Shown piece after piece: positions 35,331-46,235 of a stretch of 64,000 nucleotides of DNA. The DNA lies in assembly GCA_012976225.1 (NCBI GenBank), contig JAAVVG010000030.1:62001-126000 (forward strand). Reading direction: 5' to 3'. The stretch comes from Golubevia sp. BC0850. Taxonomy: Eukaryota; Basidiomycota; Exobasidiomycetes; Golubeviales; Golubeviaceae. The translations under genes and the position numbers were made by a program. How positions within the stretch are numbered: position 1 is the stretch's first letter; each line of letters begins with the position of its first letter. The notes under the pieces are model-generated. The model was not told the DNA's origin. It worked only from the letters and a program-made list of their open reading frames with translations, and did no database searches.

Positions 35331-35336
35331 AATCCT

Positions 35337-35403
35337 CTTAACGCCAATTTTAACGACTCAACTTTAACGAATTCTCTTCAACGACTTCAATCCAACTTAA
35401 CGA
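35337..35403. promoter_or_regulatory. Cluster of TTAACGA-like motifs
   Basis: Five copies of a YTNAACGM word lie within 67 bp: CTTAACGC (35337), TTTAACGA (35349), TTTAACGA (35363), TTCAACGA (35377), CTTAACGA (35396). Spacings are 12, 14, 14 and 19 nt. They sit 80-150 bp before the start codon of the four-TM protein gene, so they are either repeated transcription-factor sites (AACG is reminiscent of Myb-type sites) or a decayed short tandem repeat in the leader. Confidence 0.45.
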
Positions 35404-35484
35404 ACTACTCACGAATTTTTTCAAACAGTAACTCAAGACTCTACAACCAACTCAAACTAACCTAACCTCAAATAAGATCCATCA

Positions 35485-37153
35485 ATGTGGTCAGTACTTA
35501 CAATCTAGTCCACTCTAATCCCTTTCAATTCCCTTTGGCTCATTCTCATTTTCCCTTCTCCAATTTCTTTTGTCCAACTTCAGGTGTGACAACTGTTTAC
35601 TAAGTCAGTATTACATCTTACCATCCCATCAGCCCACCCACGTTTCGACACAACTCCCACCACAACCCACTGACTTTCTCTCTCTCTATCTTTTTATCTT
35701 CTAGTCTTCCCTCTAAGTGAGTCTTCAGCAATCCATCTCCGCCGTCCTGGGCTCGATGCAATGCAGAGAAAGTTGGGATCGGAGATCGCAGGTAGAGGGA
35801 GCAGTAGAGGGGGGATCATTCACTTCATCACAATCCAGATCGAGATTCCAATCGAATCGTCTCAAGTGACAGATTGGAATTTAAATCTGAATTGCAATAC
35901 CACAAAGCTCTCTCTCACACTCAGCTTGGGAGGCTGCGCCAGAGCAATCCGAAGCTCCAAGGATAGACTCCTCCAGAACTAACACCTCCTATCAACTTAT
36001 CATCCTTGTTCCTCTTCTAGGGCACGGTGCTATTGCTTGGAATGTTTTCATTGCTGTGAGTCTAATTTCTAAAGTCGATTTCTCGGCAAGAAACATTGAA
36101 CAAGGACCAACAAACTTTTAAGATCAAGGAGCTGAACCCTCCATCCTTTTTCCTCAATCCAATCTCGTGCGCTCCTCTCTACTGCCTTTCCCACCTACCC
36201 TCACATCAAAATCACAGCTCTACAATTTAGCCGGATCAATCTTACTCTTCAAATATGGAATGTTCCTCTTCTTTGACTTCCCAGAGTGAGTTTGAGTTTC
36301 CCATCTCTTTCTGGTCTGATCAAGCCCAAGCCTGAAAGGAACCTCTGACAGCCCATAGACTGACCTTTCTCCTTCTTCTCTTCTCTTGTTCTTAGAGCTC
36401 AAATCTATGGAGGTATTGGTATGGCTGCCATGGCCATTTGTGTCATCTCGATCATCTCCCTTAGCAACAACAGTTACATGTTTGCAAGGCTAGTCTTTTT
36501 CCTTTGGCCCATCATCTTGGTGGTGGTTGCCGTCAGAGCTGGATTCATGAGTGAGGATCGAATCGATTTTTGGTATGGTGAAGGGGTACGATTGAAAAGC
36601 AAGGTGGAGGAAGGACATAGATCTAAGAAGGAAAGGTGCTAATTTGGCTCTCTACTTCGAGATTCAACTCTTCTCTCTCAGCCTTCTCATACAAGCTTGA
36701 CTGACCTCGACTTCCTTTCCCTCCCTTCTCATAGTGTTCCAACTCGATCGTCAGCAATCCAAGATCGTCTGGGAATGTAACCATGGTGGAATGCAATGGG
36801 GAACTGGTTCAGTCAATGGAACCGAAAGCGCTACTCTTCAATCTACAACAGGTTCAAGTTCAGATGCGACGCTACCGTCAGGGTTCTGTTCAGCTGGCTT
36901 CCACAGTCTTTACATCGCCTTTGTCCTATCGTTGCTAGCCGATTTCGCCTTCCAGGTCTATGCCTACTTCATGGCTTGGCGTTTCAAGAAGAGAATCGAA
37001 CACTACGCTCTTCTTGCTACCAATGAGAAGTGTGAGTAATGAGAGAGTCGCTTTGGATTGGAATGCCGAAATTGCGAAGACTCGAGAATTGACTTGGCTG
37101 ACCCTCCTCTATTAACCTTCTCTTCAATCTTTTTAGTCTTCTACGGAGCTTAA
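35485..37153 (+). CDS. Conserved fungal four-TM membrane protein
   Basis: Eight exons rebuilt from splice signals: 35485-35489, 35584-35603, 35705-35716, 36021-36055, 36218-36285, 36396-36550, 36735-37031, 37137-37153 (202 residues, all phases agree). The start reads MWCDNCLLIFPLRHGAIAW, typical of a small fungal membrane-protein family that I know only as conserved hypothetical. Hydrophobic segments: about residues 18-40 (AIAWNVFIALYNLAGSILL), 50-75 (IGMAAMAICVISIISL), 82-105 (FFLWPIILVVVAVRAGF) and 165-190 (FHSLYIAFVLSLLADFAF). The loop before the last segment holds KIVWECNHGGMQWGTGS and a C...C pair. The C-terminus EHYALLATNEKFFYGA is conserved in the family. The first four coding exons are only 5, 20, 12 and 35 nt. 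A role in the secretory or endosomal membrane system is a guess. Confidence 0.75.
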
Positions 37154-37772
37154 AGGGCCGCCCCTCATCTGCCAATGGTTTGAATCATGCTCTTCATAAC
37201 ATCAAGATCAGTTCTCGAGACAAACCTCAAATCTTCTTCAATTCGCTCCCTCCTCTAGACCTTTCAACCTTTTTCCCAAAACCTACCCTCAACTCGAGTT
37301 TCATCAATCTTCTGTTGTCTACTACTTCCCTCAATTGGACACTTTCCCCTATAATTCCCAAATTCTCCGCCGGATTCTTCTCTTCCATTTCCTGTCTTCT
37401 ACCAACCCCACCTTGGGAAGCAGCTTAGGATCGAAGCTTCCTCAACTCCTTTTTCCTTCTCTGTGTTTTGTTTCTTACTCCCGTTCTCGTCTCTTGTAAT
37501 CTTCCCTCACTTTCCCCTTTGATGGGAAGATCTCTGTTTCTTTTGTATACCGTGCCTGTTTCTACTCTACCTTTTGTCTGGTTTTTTGTTCCATCTATAC
37601 TGCCTTTTGAATCTATAAAACCCTTGTGTTTCTTTGTCTACTGGCGAGATCTCTTTCGCTGTCTAGTTTTCTCATCGACAAACTCTTTCCTTCTGAGAGA
37701 GCAGACTCGGAACCAAGAACTAGATATTTCCGAACAAAAAAGTCAAATACAAAACAAATATCTCTCTATCAT
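37154..37772. other. Convergent 3' flanks, no gene
   Basis: Between two converging genes. Pyrimidine-rich on the plus strand with no supported coding sequence. Confidence 0.5.
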
Positions 37773-39540
37773 CTACCATTCCCTACCCTCCCAATATCCA
37801 TTTCTTCGGTCCTCAGCACGACTGCAAGACGGTTTGAAGTGATCTTCTTTTGATCCCCAAGGCCAAATCGCAACGTAGCAGATCTCATCGTAACTGCACC
37901 TCCCACATTTCAACCATTCAGCCCACGAAAGCCATGCATTTAAGGAAGAGACTTTGAGTTGAAGTTGATGCTTGAGAGAAGAAGAAGAGGCGGAGCTGGT
38001 CGATAGATCTTCCCGCATCGAAAAGAGAGAGGAACAGATTGTAGAAGTGACGTTTAGAATTGAAGACTTGAGTAAGAAGTCAGTTCGAGTCTTCGGAGTC
38101 ACTGATTTGAGATAATGATTCGAGCACTTTTCCAAAGCAATACTTTGGTCGATCGTCTGGTTTGGATTAGAATAATCAATGTAAACGTTCAATAGGAAGT
38201 CTAGCTCTTCTCTGGTCTTTTCTAAACTGATTTTGTTAGACTCTAGATATTTTAATCGGTTGGCATAGCGAGCGATGATCATGTCTGTGATTCCTTGCCA
38301 GTCAATTGAAGGTTCGGATTGATTTCTAGGGGTCTCGAACGAGGAGATGACGACGTCTTTGACCTTTCTAAGCTCTTCTGGGTCGCTATTAACCAACCTC
38401 GGTAGAGATAAATCACCTTCTGGAGACTTGTTATTTGCGGTAAAGTTCAATCCAAACCAAAAGGCAGTAATCATGTGGGAGAAATCAGCTCTGATCCTTC
38501 CATCTCCAATACCGTCGTACCTGTTCGAGACTCCTCTGGCGTATTCAAACTGTTGAAGATTGCCCGTCATCCCTCCAGGTCCACCTGGTCCATGAGACTC
38601 TTTAGGACTCATTTTAGGCCGTTTAATCACTTGGTCCAACTCTAAACCGTTTTCGAAGTCACACAGGATTAATTCAAACCCTGCTTCCATCCTGATGATT
38701 CCCTCTATACTTGGAGATAAGGAGCAAAGATCAGAGGCTCTTTCTCTTTCTGACATAGGAGAATCCTGACCAGGCTTGAGGGACCTAAGAAGATAATCGG
38801 TTGAATCGAGAGTTCCGATGCGACTCTTTCCAGCCGAAAGTCCGTCGATGTAAAGAAGGTTCGTAAGATCTCGAGTGGTTTGGTAGATATGAAAGTAGCC
38901 TTCGGTAGAGCCTGAAGGAGGTGGTCTCTCACCTTTGGGTGGCTGAGTATCAGGTTGAGTGCTGCCGGGAGGCGAGGGCAGGGAGAAGAAGTTGAGGCAA
39001 AAGCTAAAATGAACGTCTCGTAGAAAGAACTCACTCTTTTGGAGGTGGCTGTTTTCCAGAAGGAGGTCCTCCTCTACCTCTTGCAAAGAATTCTGCATGC
39101 TAACAGTCAAGAAGAGAACGAGAAGCCCGAGAGGGACGGGATCAGTCCAAGTATAGAAGTCTAAGACGTGCGGAGATGAGGCAAACTTAGGATAAACTCA
39201 CTTCGATCTCAAAAGCCAACCACTCCATGCCTTTGACACGGTTCTTGGTATCAGTTCCGTGGTAAAGAAAGGTGCCAGAAGGAATCATGACTGGAATGAA
39301 GCCCATTCCATTGTGCTTAAGAGACGAACCCCATTGACGAAGAGCTGAATTGATTGAGTTGAAGATCTCAGATGAGTAAAGTTCGACATTTGAAGAGAGA
39401 CTGTAAGGTAGATCTTGAGAGGGAAAGGAGGGGATAGTAGTTGAAAGAGTTGACATTGGAACGTTTAAAACGAATTGAGTAGCAGTCGCTGTTGCGAGAA
39501 GCGACCATAGCATCGCTAATGTTAGATTTATCATTCCCAT
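37773..39540 (-). CDS. Conserved fungal secreted protein of unknown function
   Basis: Exons 39540-39202, 39099-39035 and 38961-37773 give 530 residues. The N-terminus is a signal peptide (MINLTLAMLWSLLATATAT, cleavage likely after the ATA region). Family words follow: VKGMEWLAFEIE spliced to HAEFFARGRGGPPSG, then GYFHIYQTTRDLTNLLYIDG, LSAGKSRIGTLDSTDYLL, IEGIIRMEAGFELILCDF, EYARGVSNRYDGIGDGRI, and a cysteine-containing C-terminus CGRCSYDEICYVAIWPWG. I recognise this order from many fungal genomes as an uncharacterised secreted family; the YxxIDGxSAGK block suggests a real fold but no known active site. Gene neighbours do not inform its role. Confidence 0.75.
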
Positions 39541-39973
39541 GATTCCAGAGAAAGGAAGGCAGGATTGAGAGGAGTATGTAAAAGGAGTTTGAGAAATAAA
39601 GTCGAGATACGAGCTTTAAAGCTGCCGGCACGAACACAGCCACACAGCCACTGGATCTTATCTGTGGAGATCAATAGAGATAGAGCGCTGCGCAACCATG
39701 AACCTAAAACGTCTGCCGTCAGTTTGATAGACTGAGTCAATCTGAAGGAGAGAAACTCACAAGGGCTATTCAGACGCGCGCTTCGTCTTCGATTCACCCA
39801 CCCACTTCTCAGTCAAATTGAAGCAAAAATATAGCAAAGAAATATGTTTAATTAGTTAGTTTGAGAACATGTTATGAGTCAAAGATGATAATACAATTGT
39901 GAGGAACAGCCGAGGAACGAAACGAGAAGAAATCAAGCGTAATAGAAAGGAAAGTGTGAACAGCCCTTGACTT
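39541..39973. other. Intergenic, upstream of secreted-protein gene
   Basis: Promoter-length spacer between two minus-strand genes. AT-rich around 39830-39870. No gene seen. Confidence 0.5.
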
Positions 39974-41779
39974 TCAGTCTTTGAATCCACCCTTCCGTCC
40001 ACCTGCAGCTCGACTTCTTGCGTTGAGGGCAGAAACATCGAATCCTTGCTCTTCCCAGAGGCATTCTTGTCTACTTCTTCCTTCCTGACCGTTGGGTAGA
40101 AGGAGAGAAGGAATCTCTGCAGTGGCTGCAACTCGAAGAGCGTGTCTACGACAGTCCGGAGATGGCGACCAGTGATCGTAAGTGGCACTATGATTGGTAG
40201 ATCTGTTATCCCAGAGCTACCGGCGAAGAGAAAAAGGAGAGGAGAAAGTCAGATACCTCTCTCTCTCTCATAGAGGCGTCGACACTAGCCCGTGAACCGT
40301 TGCTTCGATTCAGTAAAGAGCTTGGAGACAGACAATCAACTCACAACAATAGTGTTTTTCTTCCACCTAACTCTTAAGGTCAAATCGGAACTGATTGCCA
40401 TCAGTGAGAAGAGCATGTTGAGAATGGCGTCGCTCTCATGTTTGGAGACACCGACGATGCTCTTTGAGAAAGCAGGAGAAGCGAAGACCGATTTCCATCC
40501 TGTGACTGGATGAGTTCTAACTAAAGGATGAGCAGTCTCGATACCTGGTCTTCTGAGATGAAGTCCTGCTTTTGAAGCACCTTCAGCCTGCTCGAGTCCA
40601 GTTTGCATGACTTCCAGAGATTCGAGGTACTCTCTCATCTGAGGAGATAGAGAATCGTAAAGTCCGTAATTGGAAGAGAAGAGAGTGTCACCTCCGCCGT
40701 GAATTGGGTTGGTCTGAAAACGAAAGAGAGAGAGAGGGTGGAAAGTCAGACTTTTGACACTGGCTAGAAGTCACAAAGGATATCCTCGACTCACGATGTT
40801 GTAAAGTGCTGTCAAGCCAGGAGGATTCAGCTCGAAAGGCTGTGAAGATTAAAAGAGAAGAAGGAGAGGAGTTAGTGAGATGGACCAAAGAGAAGGGTGA
40901 ACAGAGAGAGACTACTCACAACGTCCGTGTGCCAAAGCTCAGTCTTCGTGTACGAGTTCTCTGATGGTCTCATACTCTCATCGTGCCACACGACGTGAAT
41001 CTGATCCAAACCTCTTTGTCTTGGAACTCCAGAAGACGGATGAGTATGAAGAGGTCTCTCTTTAGCTCCGAAGTACTTTCCAAATTCCACCAGTTCTTCA
41101 GGTGTAAGATCTTGTTTCCTTAATACCACTACTCCTCTTTCTGCCACCAAGAGAGCTAGCTCATCTTTCTGAGTTGGAGTCAAATCTCTGAGATTCAATC
41201 CTTTTAATTCCGTACCAATGTTGACTTGAAGATTGTCGACTTCTGAGCAGGCTGATAGGAGATTGGATTTTGACTTGTCTGCGAAGGTTCCACGATCAAC
41301 AAAGTCGTAGATTGGTTTGTAAGGTTCCATAGAGATGTCGGTGGGAAAGACTGGTTTGAGGTGAGGATAAGGATAAACCTTATCGGCTGCGGATTCTTCG
41401 ACGCTGAAGGGATTGTGATAAGGACTGATGACAAGAGATAGAGAAGGGAAGATCACACAGTCAGTGAAAGAAAGAGATATCACCAGACAAAATGAAGAAA
41501 GACCAGAAGGACAGGAAGACAAGAGAGGGTGGAATCCTGCGAGACGGAGCTTGCTGGCTAGACGCCATTGCTTATCACCGCCAGCTCGAGGATGGAATCT
41601 GGCACTCACTTGAAATCCTTGATCGTCACTTTCCCCAACTTCTCACTCAAAGCCTCTTTAACTTCCTCCTTTCGTTGGCTCGAAGAAGAAACGGTCTCTG
41701 CGTTGATGACTGAAGGAGAGATCTCATTTGTCTGGAACTCAGCTTCTGAGTAGCGAGGTGGTGCGATGGTTTGAGCCAT
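39974..41779 (-). CDS. TauD-type alpha-ketoglutarate-dependent sulfonate dioxygenase
   Basis: Non-haem Fe(II)/2-oxoglutarate oxygenase, related to yeast Jlp1, releasing sulfite from taurine-like sulfonates. Exons 41779-41610, 41424-40920, 40839-40795, 40713-40345, 40216-39974 give 443 residues. The N-terminal part has YPYPHLKPVFP and GTELKGLNLRDLTPTQK, then LLVAERGVVVLRKQDLTPEE and FGKYFGAKERPLHTHP. The facial triad is visible: TELWHTDV (His and Asp) and the distal RHALRV (His). LNPPGLTALYNI, TNPIHGGGDTLFSS and LWDNRSTNHSATYDH are standard TauD blocks. Length is normal. It lies next to a cystathionine beta-synthase gene on the same strand, which fits a sulfur-supply neighbourhood, although substrate specificity cannot be read from sequence. 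Confidence 0.88.
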
Positions 41780-42514
41780 TTCTGCTTTTTGGATTAGATA
41801 TTTGATTTTCGATTGTTGAATTTATTGTAGAGTGAGGGTTTTGTAGTCGAATTGATAAAGAAGAGACGAACTGGGGGATTGACACTCTTGTCCTACCCCA
41901 CTCATCCCTTTTATACAACTCTCACCCTCTCGCCCGGTCGATGACTACATTCTAATTATGCAATCAGATTGCTTCTGCCAGCGCAATAGCTCGTGATAAC
42001 ACTCCCAACTATCGCAAGATCGACAGTGGCATTGCGCTATCGCCACCTCGCAGATAACGTGCTTCTTCTGCAAACACCGTTTCTCTATCGTTCTCTCGGA
42101 ACTCGAGCCGACTATCAAAACTCGAACTGCATAAAAGGATTACGAGAACAAATGAATTGCAGAGTCATGCGTTGAGGCATGAGAAAGATTACAGAATACA
42201 GAGAAATTACAGCGAGAAAGATGAGAGAACAAAATGGGAAACCATTACAAAGAGCGAGAGAAGAGAAGGCAGTGCTATTGGTTTTGGTTTTTTTGAATTC
42301 TTTTGATCTTGGCTGATAGTAATGTATTGTGTTTTGATGAGGATAGAATTGAAGAAGAAAGAGAGAAGAAGCATTACTTGAATTTTTCAAGATTGAGGTT
42401 CTGGAGAGTTTAGATTTTGAAGACGATCAGGAAGGAAGACCAGCGTTGAGAGGTTGGGATTGGTGTTAAGATTTATCGATTTGGCAGATTATAGAAGAGG
42501 AAAGAAGGGTTGAA
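41780..42514. other. Intergenic between TauD and CBS genes
   Basis: Upstream region of the TauD gene and 3' flank of the CBS gene. Open frames here are short and lack features. Confidence 0.5.
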
Positions 42515-44205
42515 TCAAGCCTTGATGTCGGTTCCAGAATCGCCTTCTAGAAGCCAAGGTTTGGTGATGTAGTTTCTGATACTGTTTTCGTGGAAAGGAG
42601 AAAGGAAACGACAAAAAAGGTCAGCATACATTCAGTCTTTCGAGTTCTTTCTTGCTCTGAACTCACCTATCAGGTAACACAACCACGACATTCTTTCCTT
42701 CTTGACTTCCATATTTCTCAAAGCCATCCGTTTGAAGCCATCTCACAGCACCAGCCAAGACAGCACCTGAACTTCCACCAGCCAATAATCCTTCTAGACG
42801 AATAAGATCTCTAGCTTTCTCGAAAGATTCCTCATCTCTAGTCTTGATCCAAGAATCGATTTGATTCTTATCCAAAGACTTTGGGTCGAAGTCATATCCG
42901 ATTCCTTCGATCTTGTAGATTGGAGTATCTTCTTCCTTGAGTTCGTTGAGAGAGGCTGGGACTGCTAGAGAAGATCCTACTGGATCGATTCCGACTACGT
43001 GAAGAGATGGATTGTGATCGGATTCTTTGAGTCTAGAGGCGATTCCACTGATAGTTCCTCCAGTTCCTACTCCACAGGCTAAGACGTCTACTAGAGAAGA
43101 GCTGACCACCGAATTAGGAGCCAATTGAGTGTTGGGCATTGGAGGTGAAGCATCTGGAGTAAGAGCAGGGGTCAAAGGTCTATTTTCTTGACCAGTTGAG
43201 AGTAAGGAGTTCTGTTCTCCTTTCTTGACTCCTACCGAATTTCCTAAAGCTTCGATGATTTCCTCCGCCGTGACCTTGTGAGCTAGAGGATTGTTTGGGT
43301 TGTTGTACTGATCCAATATGTGAGCGTTTGGAATCTCGGTAGCTAGACGTCTTGCTACCATGATGTTGCTCCTTGGATCATCCCAAGCGGCTTCAGTGGG
43401 AGTACGAACGACCTCGGCTCCTAAAGCTCTTAGAGTAGTGACCTTCTCTTGAGACATCTTTTCTGGTAAGACGATGACGCAGCGATAGCCACGAATAGCG
43501 CAGGCGAGAGCTAGTCCTACTCCAGTGTTTCCAGAAGTTGGCTCGACGATTACGGTTTTCCCTGGTTCCAAAACTCCAGTTGCCTCGGCTTCTTCTAACA
43601 TCTTCTTGGCAATTCTATCCTTTACACTACCACCAGCGTTGAAAAATTCGCACTTGACGACTAGATTGATGGGAAGAGAGTGAGAGGGGGAAGAGTCAGC
43701 GTGGATCCTTGATCTTGATCTGGGAGTATCAGGCTCCCAGCCGAATCTCTGCACTCTGAAACTGAGATTGAACTCTCATACTTGGATACATTCATTTGCG
43801 CCGCATCCTTCTACGAGAGGAGCGAACGTGGTGAGTTGCTGTCTGCCTCTAAAGTCAAGCTGCTCCCGACTCTTCATCAAAGTACCTTCACAGCCCCAGG
43901 TATACATCGCAGCTGTGTTTGGGCATCAAGCTCATGAGACAGTAGAATAGCGTAGACCCACGAGAAAGAAAGAAAGCTGGAAAGAAAGAAAGCTGGAAAG
44001 AAAGAAAGCCGCCGCGAGTCTTCTGCTGGCTGTCCTACCTTCCTACCTTCCTCCTTGGCATCTTCTCTCTCTCTCTCCCTTAGAACAGTTGTCGAAACTT
44101 ACGAATGTTACATTTGAGACCATTTTGTTGGGGTATACGATTGAGTTTAATGAGAGGAGTTCTTCCAACAGCGTGTAGAGCGTCTGGTAGAACTTGAAGA
44201 GACAT
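42515..44205 (-). CDS. CYS4: Cystathionine beta-synthase, catalytic core only
   Basis: PLP enzyme condensing serine and homocysteine in transsulfuration. Exons 44205-44103, 43660-42667 and 42581-42515 give 387 residues. The start LPDALHAVGRTPLIKLNRI leads across the first splice into CEFFNAGGSVKDRIAKKML (PLP-binding Lys in SVKDR), EPTSGNTGVGLALACAIRG (phosphate/substrate loop), MSQEKVTTLRALGAEVVRTP, ILDQYNNPNNPLAH and GVGTGGTISGIASRL. The CEFFNAGG and DQYxNPxNPLAH blocks point to CBS rather than plain cysteine synthase. The protein stops after SIRNYITKPWL, so the C-terminal pair of regulatory CBS domains present in yeast Cys4 is absent, and no N-terminal haem domain is seen. A family-atypical Pro/Ser/Thr insert (PLTPALTPDASPPMPNT) precedes VDVLACGVGTGG. 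Confidence 0.88.
43964..44009. repeat. Tandem AAAGAAAGAAAGCTGG repeat in CBS intron 1
   Basis: About 2.8 copies of a 16-nt unit inside the 442-nt first intron of the CBS gene, the longest intron of that gene. Simple-sequence expansion with no evident function. Confidence 0.7.
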
Positions 44206-44433
44206 GATTTAAGATTTGCTTTTGATAGATGGGTTTAGAATTGAGGGTTCGAATTGTCGATGAGTTGGAGGTTGTTGAAAGAGGTGTGTAAGTTGGATTA
44301 CACAAACTAAAGAAAAGATAACCCTGTTGGAGGGTTGAAGTAGAGACTAAAGCTCTAGAAAGGGGGGAAGAGTAGGAGTGAAGAGTGAGAGTGTTGCTTG
44401 GAGAAAGGTTGAGGAGCGACTAGATTCAAGTTG

Positions 44434-44776
44434 ATGCTATCACCAACTAATGTTGCTCCTGATTATGAGTTCTTGTTAGAAGAATGGATGAAAGTTTGGA
44501 TGAAGGAAAGATTCGATGATAGTTTTGACAGCAGGAAATTTCAACCTCTTAAAAATGGTCAGCAGGCGGAAAGGTACGTGCGTCTCGCCCAAAGCTCATC
44601 ATCGCATCACCCACGGCCTTTTCTTCTTCTTACATCTTTTAGTCGTCATTCTCGTCTGAAGTTACGAAAGTTATCTAGTCCGGGATGCAGAGAACAGCGA
44701 TGTGGTCAAAGAGACGCTCTCCAAGCTTCAAATTTCAAAGCTCGGCGGACTCTCTCAACAAGTCTCAAGTTGCTGA
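44434..44776 (+). CDS. Small uncharacterised two-exon gene
   Basis: Not recognised. Exon 1 44434-44573 reads MLSPTNVAPDYEFLLEEWM then KVWMKERFDDSFDSRKFQPL, ending at a GTACGT donor; exon 2 from 44662 reads YESYLVRDAENSDVV then KETLSKLQISKLGGLSQQV before a stop (84 residues). Acidic, helical-looking and without membrane segments. The start is 229 bp from the divergent CBS start. A different acceptor (after CTTTTAG at 44642) would give an unrelated basic tail; I prefer the first because the composition is more protein-like. Confidence 0.4.
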
Positions 44777-45339
44777 GGTGACCCATCGACTTAGATACAT
44801 AAGTATATGATGGAATTACCCAGATTGAAGATCATGAGGTAGAAGAAGATCAGGAAAGTTGTCAGAAGAGAAAGGGTAGGACAGCAGCATCTTCGGGAGA
44901 CAGCGAGTTCGAGGTTTAAAGTGAGGTCAAATCGACTTGTTGAAGATCTCCGAAGGACACCTGGACCCTCAGGAATCACTCTTTACCTGCTGGTTCAGGT
45001 CTAGGTAAAAAAGGGGTTCAGGAAGTTCAAGGACTAGGAAGAAGTCTTATATAGACCTACGAGTCTACGCTCTACTTCTTCCCGCAATCATTCCAAGCTT
45101 TCCATTTTAAACATCAGGACCTTCACGACTTTCAAATCCAGACGCTTACATCAAGACCTTTTAAACTTCATGCTGACGCATCTTATCCCTGCGAGAACTG
45201 AGCTCGGATTCGTCGAGTCGTCAAGCCAAACCAACTCCAACTCCAACTCCATTCGCTATTATTGTGATTATCTTAAGTCTATTTATCTTCAACTACTTAC
45301 CCTCACACTCAATTGTTTTACTTTCAAAGCATCTTACCT
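44777..45339. other. Intergenic, no gene seen
   Basis: Includes a short CCAACT/CAACTC microsatellite near 45230-45252. No supported coding sequence. Confidence 0.4.
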
Positions 45340-45684
45340 CTAAACCTTTAAAACAGCTTCACTTTTGTTAGAGGCGACGACAAGCTCGAGTATTTCCCTC
45401 CCGTGTTGCTTCTCTTCGACATCTGAATGGGAAAATTCAGAACGAAAGGCTCACTTACCTACATCCAGAAGATGGTCTTGAAGATCGAATTCTAGAACGT
45501 TGCTAATGAATCTCAAACCAGAAGCAAACTTCCATAGACCAACGACTGTAACGAATGCCAATGTTCCCAGAATCCGAAACAGAAAAAACTGGTACTGATG
45601 GCGTCTGTAGATTTTTTGTTGGACTTTAAAAGGAATTGGGTGATTGGGGAAGAGAAGGGACAAGCCTTGATTGCTTGATTGCAT
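45340..45684 (-). CDS. Small single-pass membrane protein, unknown
   Basis: Two exons, 45684-45459 and 45422-45340, separated by a 36-nt intron (GTAAGT...TTCAG), give 102 residues. The N-terminal 30 residues are soluble (MQSSNQGLSLLFPNHPIPF), then a basic stretch KIYRRHQYQ precedes one hydrophobic segment FFLFRILGTLAFVTVVGLW, followed by an amphipathic region LRFISNVLEFDLQDHLLDV. Across the splice the C-terminus reads DVEEKQHGREILELVVA and KSEAVLKV-stop. The charge pattern (basic before, acidic after the segment) suggests N-in topology. No family recognised; the second exon stays open and helical, which supports a real gene. Confidence 0.5.
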
Positions 45685-46142
45685 TTGTGAGTGGAGTGAA
45701 AGTGAAGTCTGTTCGCACGCTAAAGACTTGTCAGTCTTGATTCTGCCATTTTTAAGCCTCAGTGCTGTGGTGGGAGTCCCCTAGAGTGGTGGAGATGACC
45801 ATTCTCTTCCTCTCTTCCCCTGCTCTTCTCCCTTTGTTTTGCCGCCTCTGCCAGCTGCTCTTCTCTTGCCTGACTTTCCTTCAGAGGCCTCATTCAACTT
45901 TCCTAGACACTTTTCCCTCCCGTTTCTTCCTTGGAACAAGATATCACACTCTAAGACCTGGATTCCTGCTCGTTGTTGGTTCCAGGCGTCCACCAGCCCT
46001 CTCCAGTCGCCACCTGGAAGTGGCGACGCAAGGCGGTGTGTCTATCTCTGAAGTCAGAAGCTGATGTTAGCATCAGGATATCTCTCTGTTCCACCTCCAG
46101 GTCAAGCCGAATCGACTCTCCTTTGGTTGTTTCCCCTTCAGG

Positions 46143-46180
46143 CTGAGCTAGCCTGGCCTGAGCTAGCCTGGCCTGAGCTC
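46143..46180. repeat. 15-nt tandem repeat CTGAGCTAGCCTGGC
   Basis: Two full copies (46143-46157, 46158-46172) plus a partial third. The unit contains self-complementary GCTAGC and GGCC-like words. Located in a GC-richer island. Confidence 0.8.
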
Positions 46181-46184
46181 ACGC

Positions 46185-46196
46185 ACTCTCTCTCTC

Positions 46197-46233
<37 letters not shown>
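46185..46233. repeat. CT dinucleotide microsatellite
   Basis: Nearly perfect CT repeat interrupted once by ATG near 46199. Confidence 0.9.
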
Positions 46234-46235
<2 letters not shown>

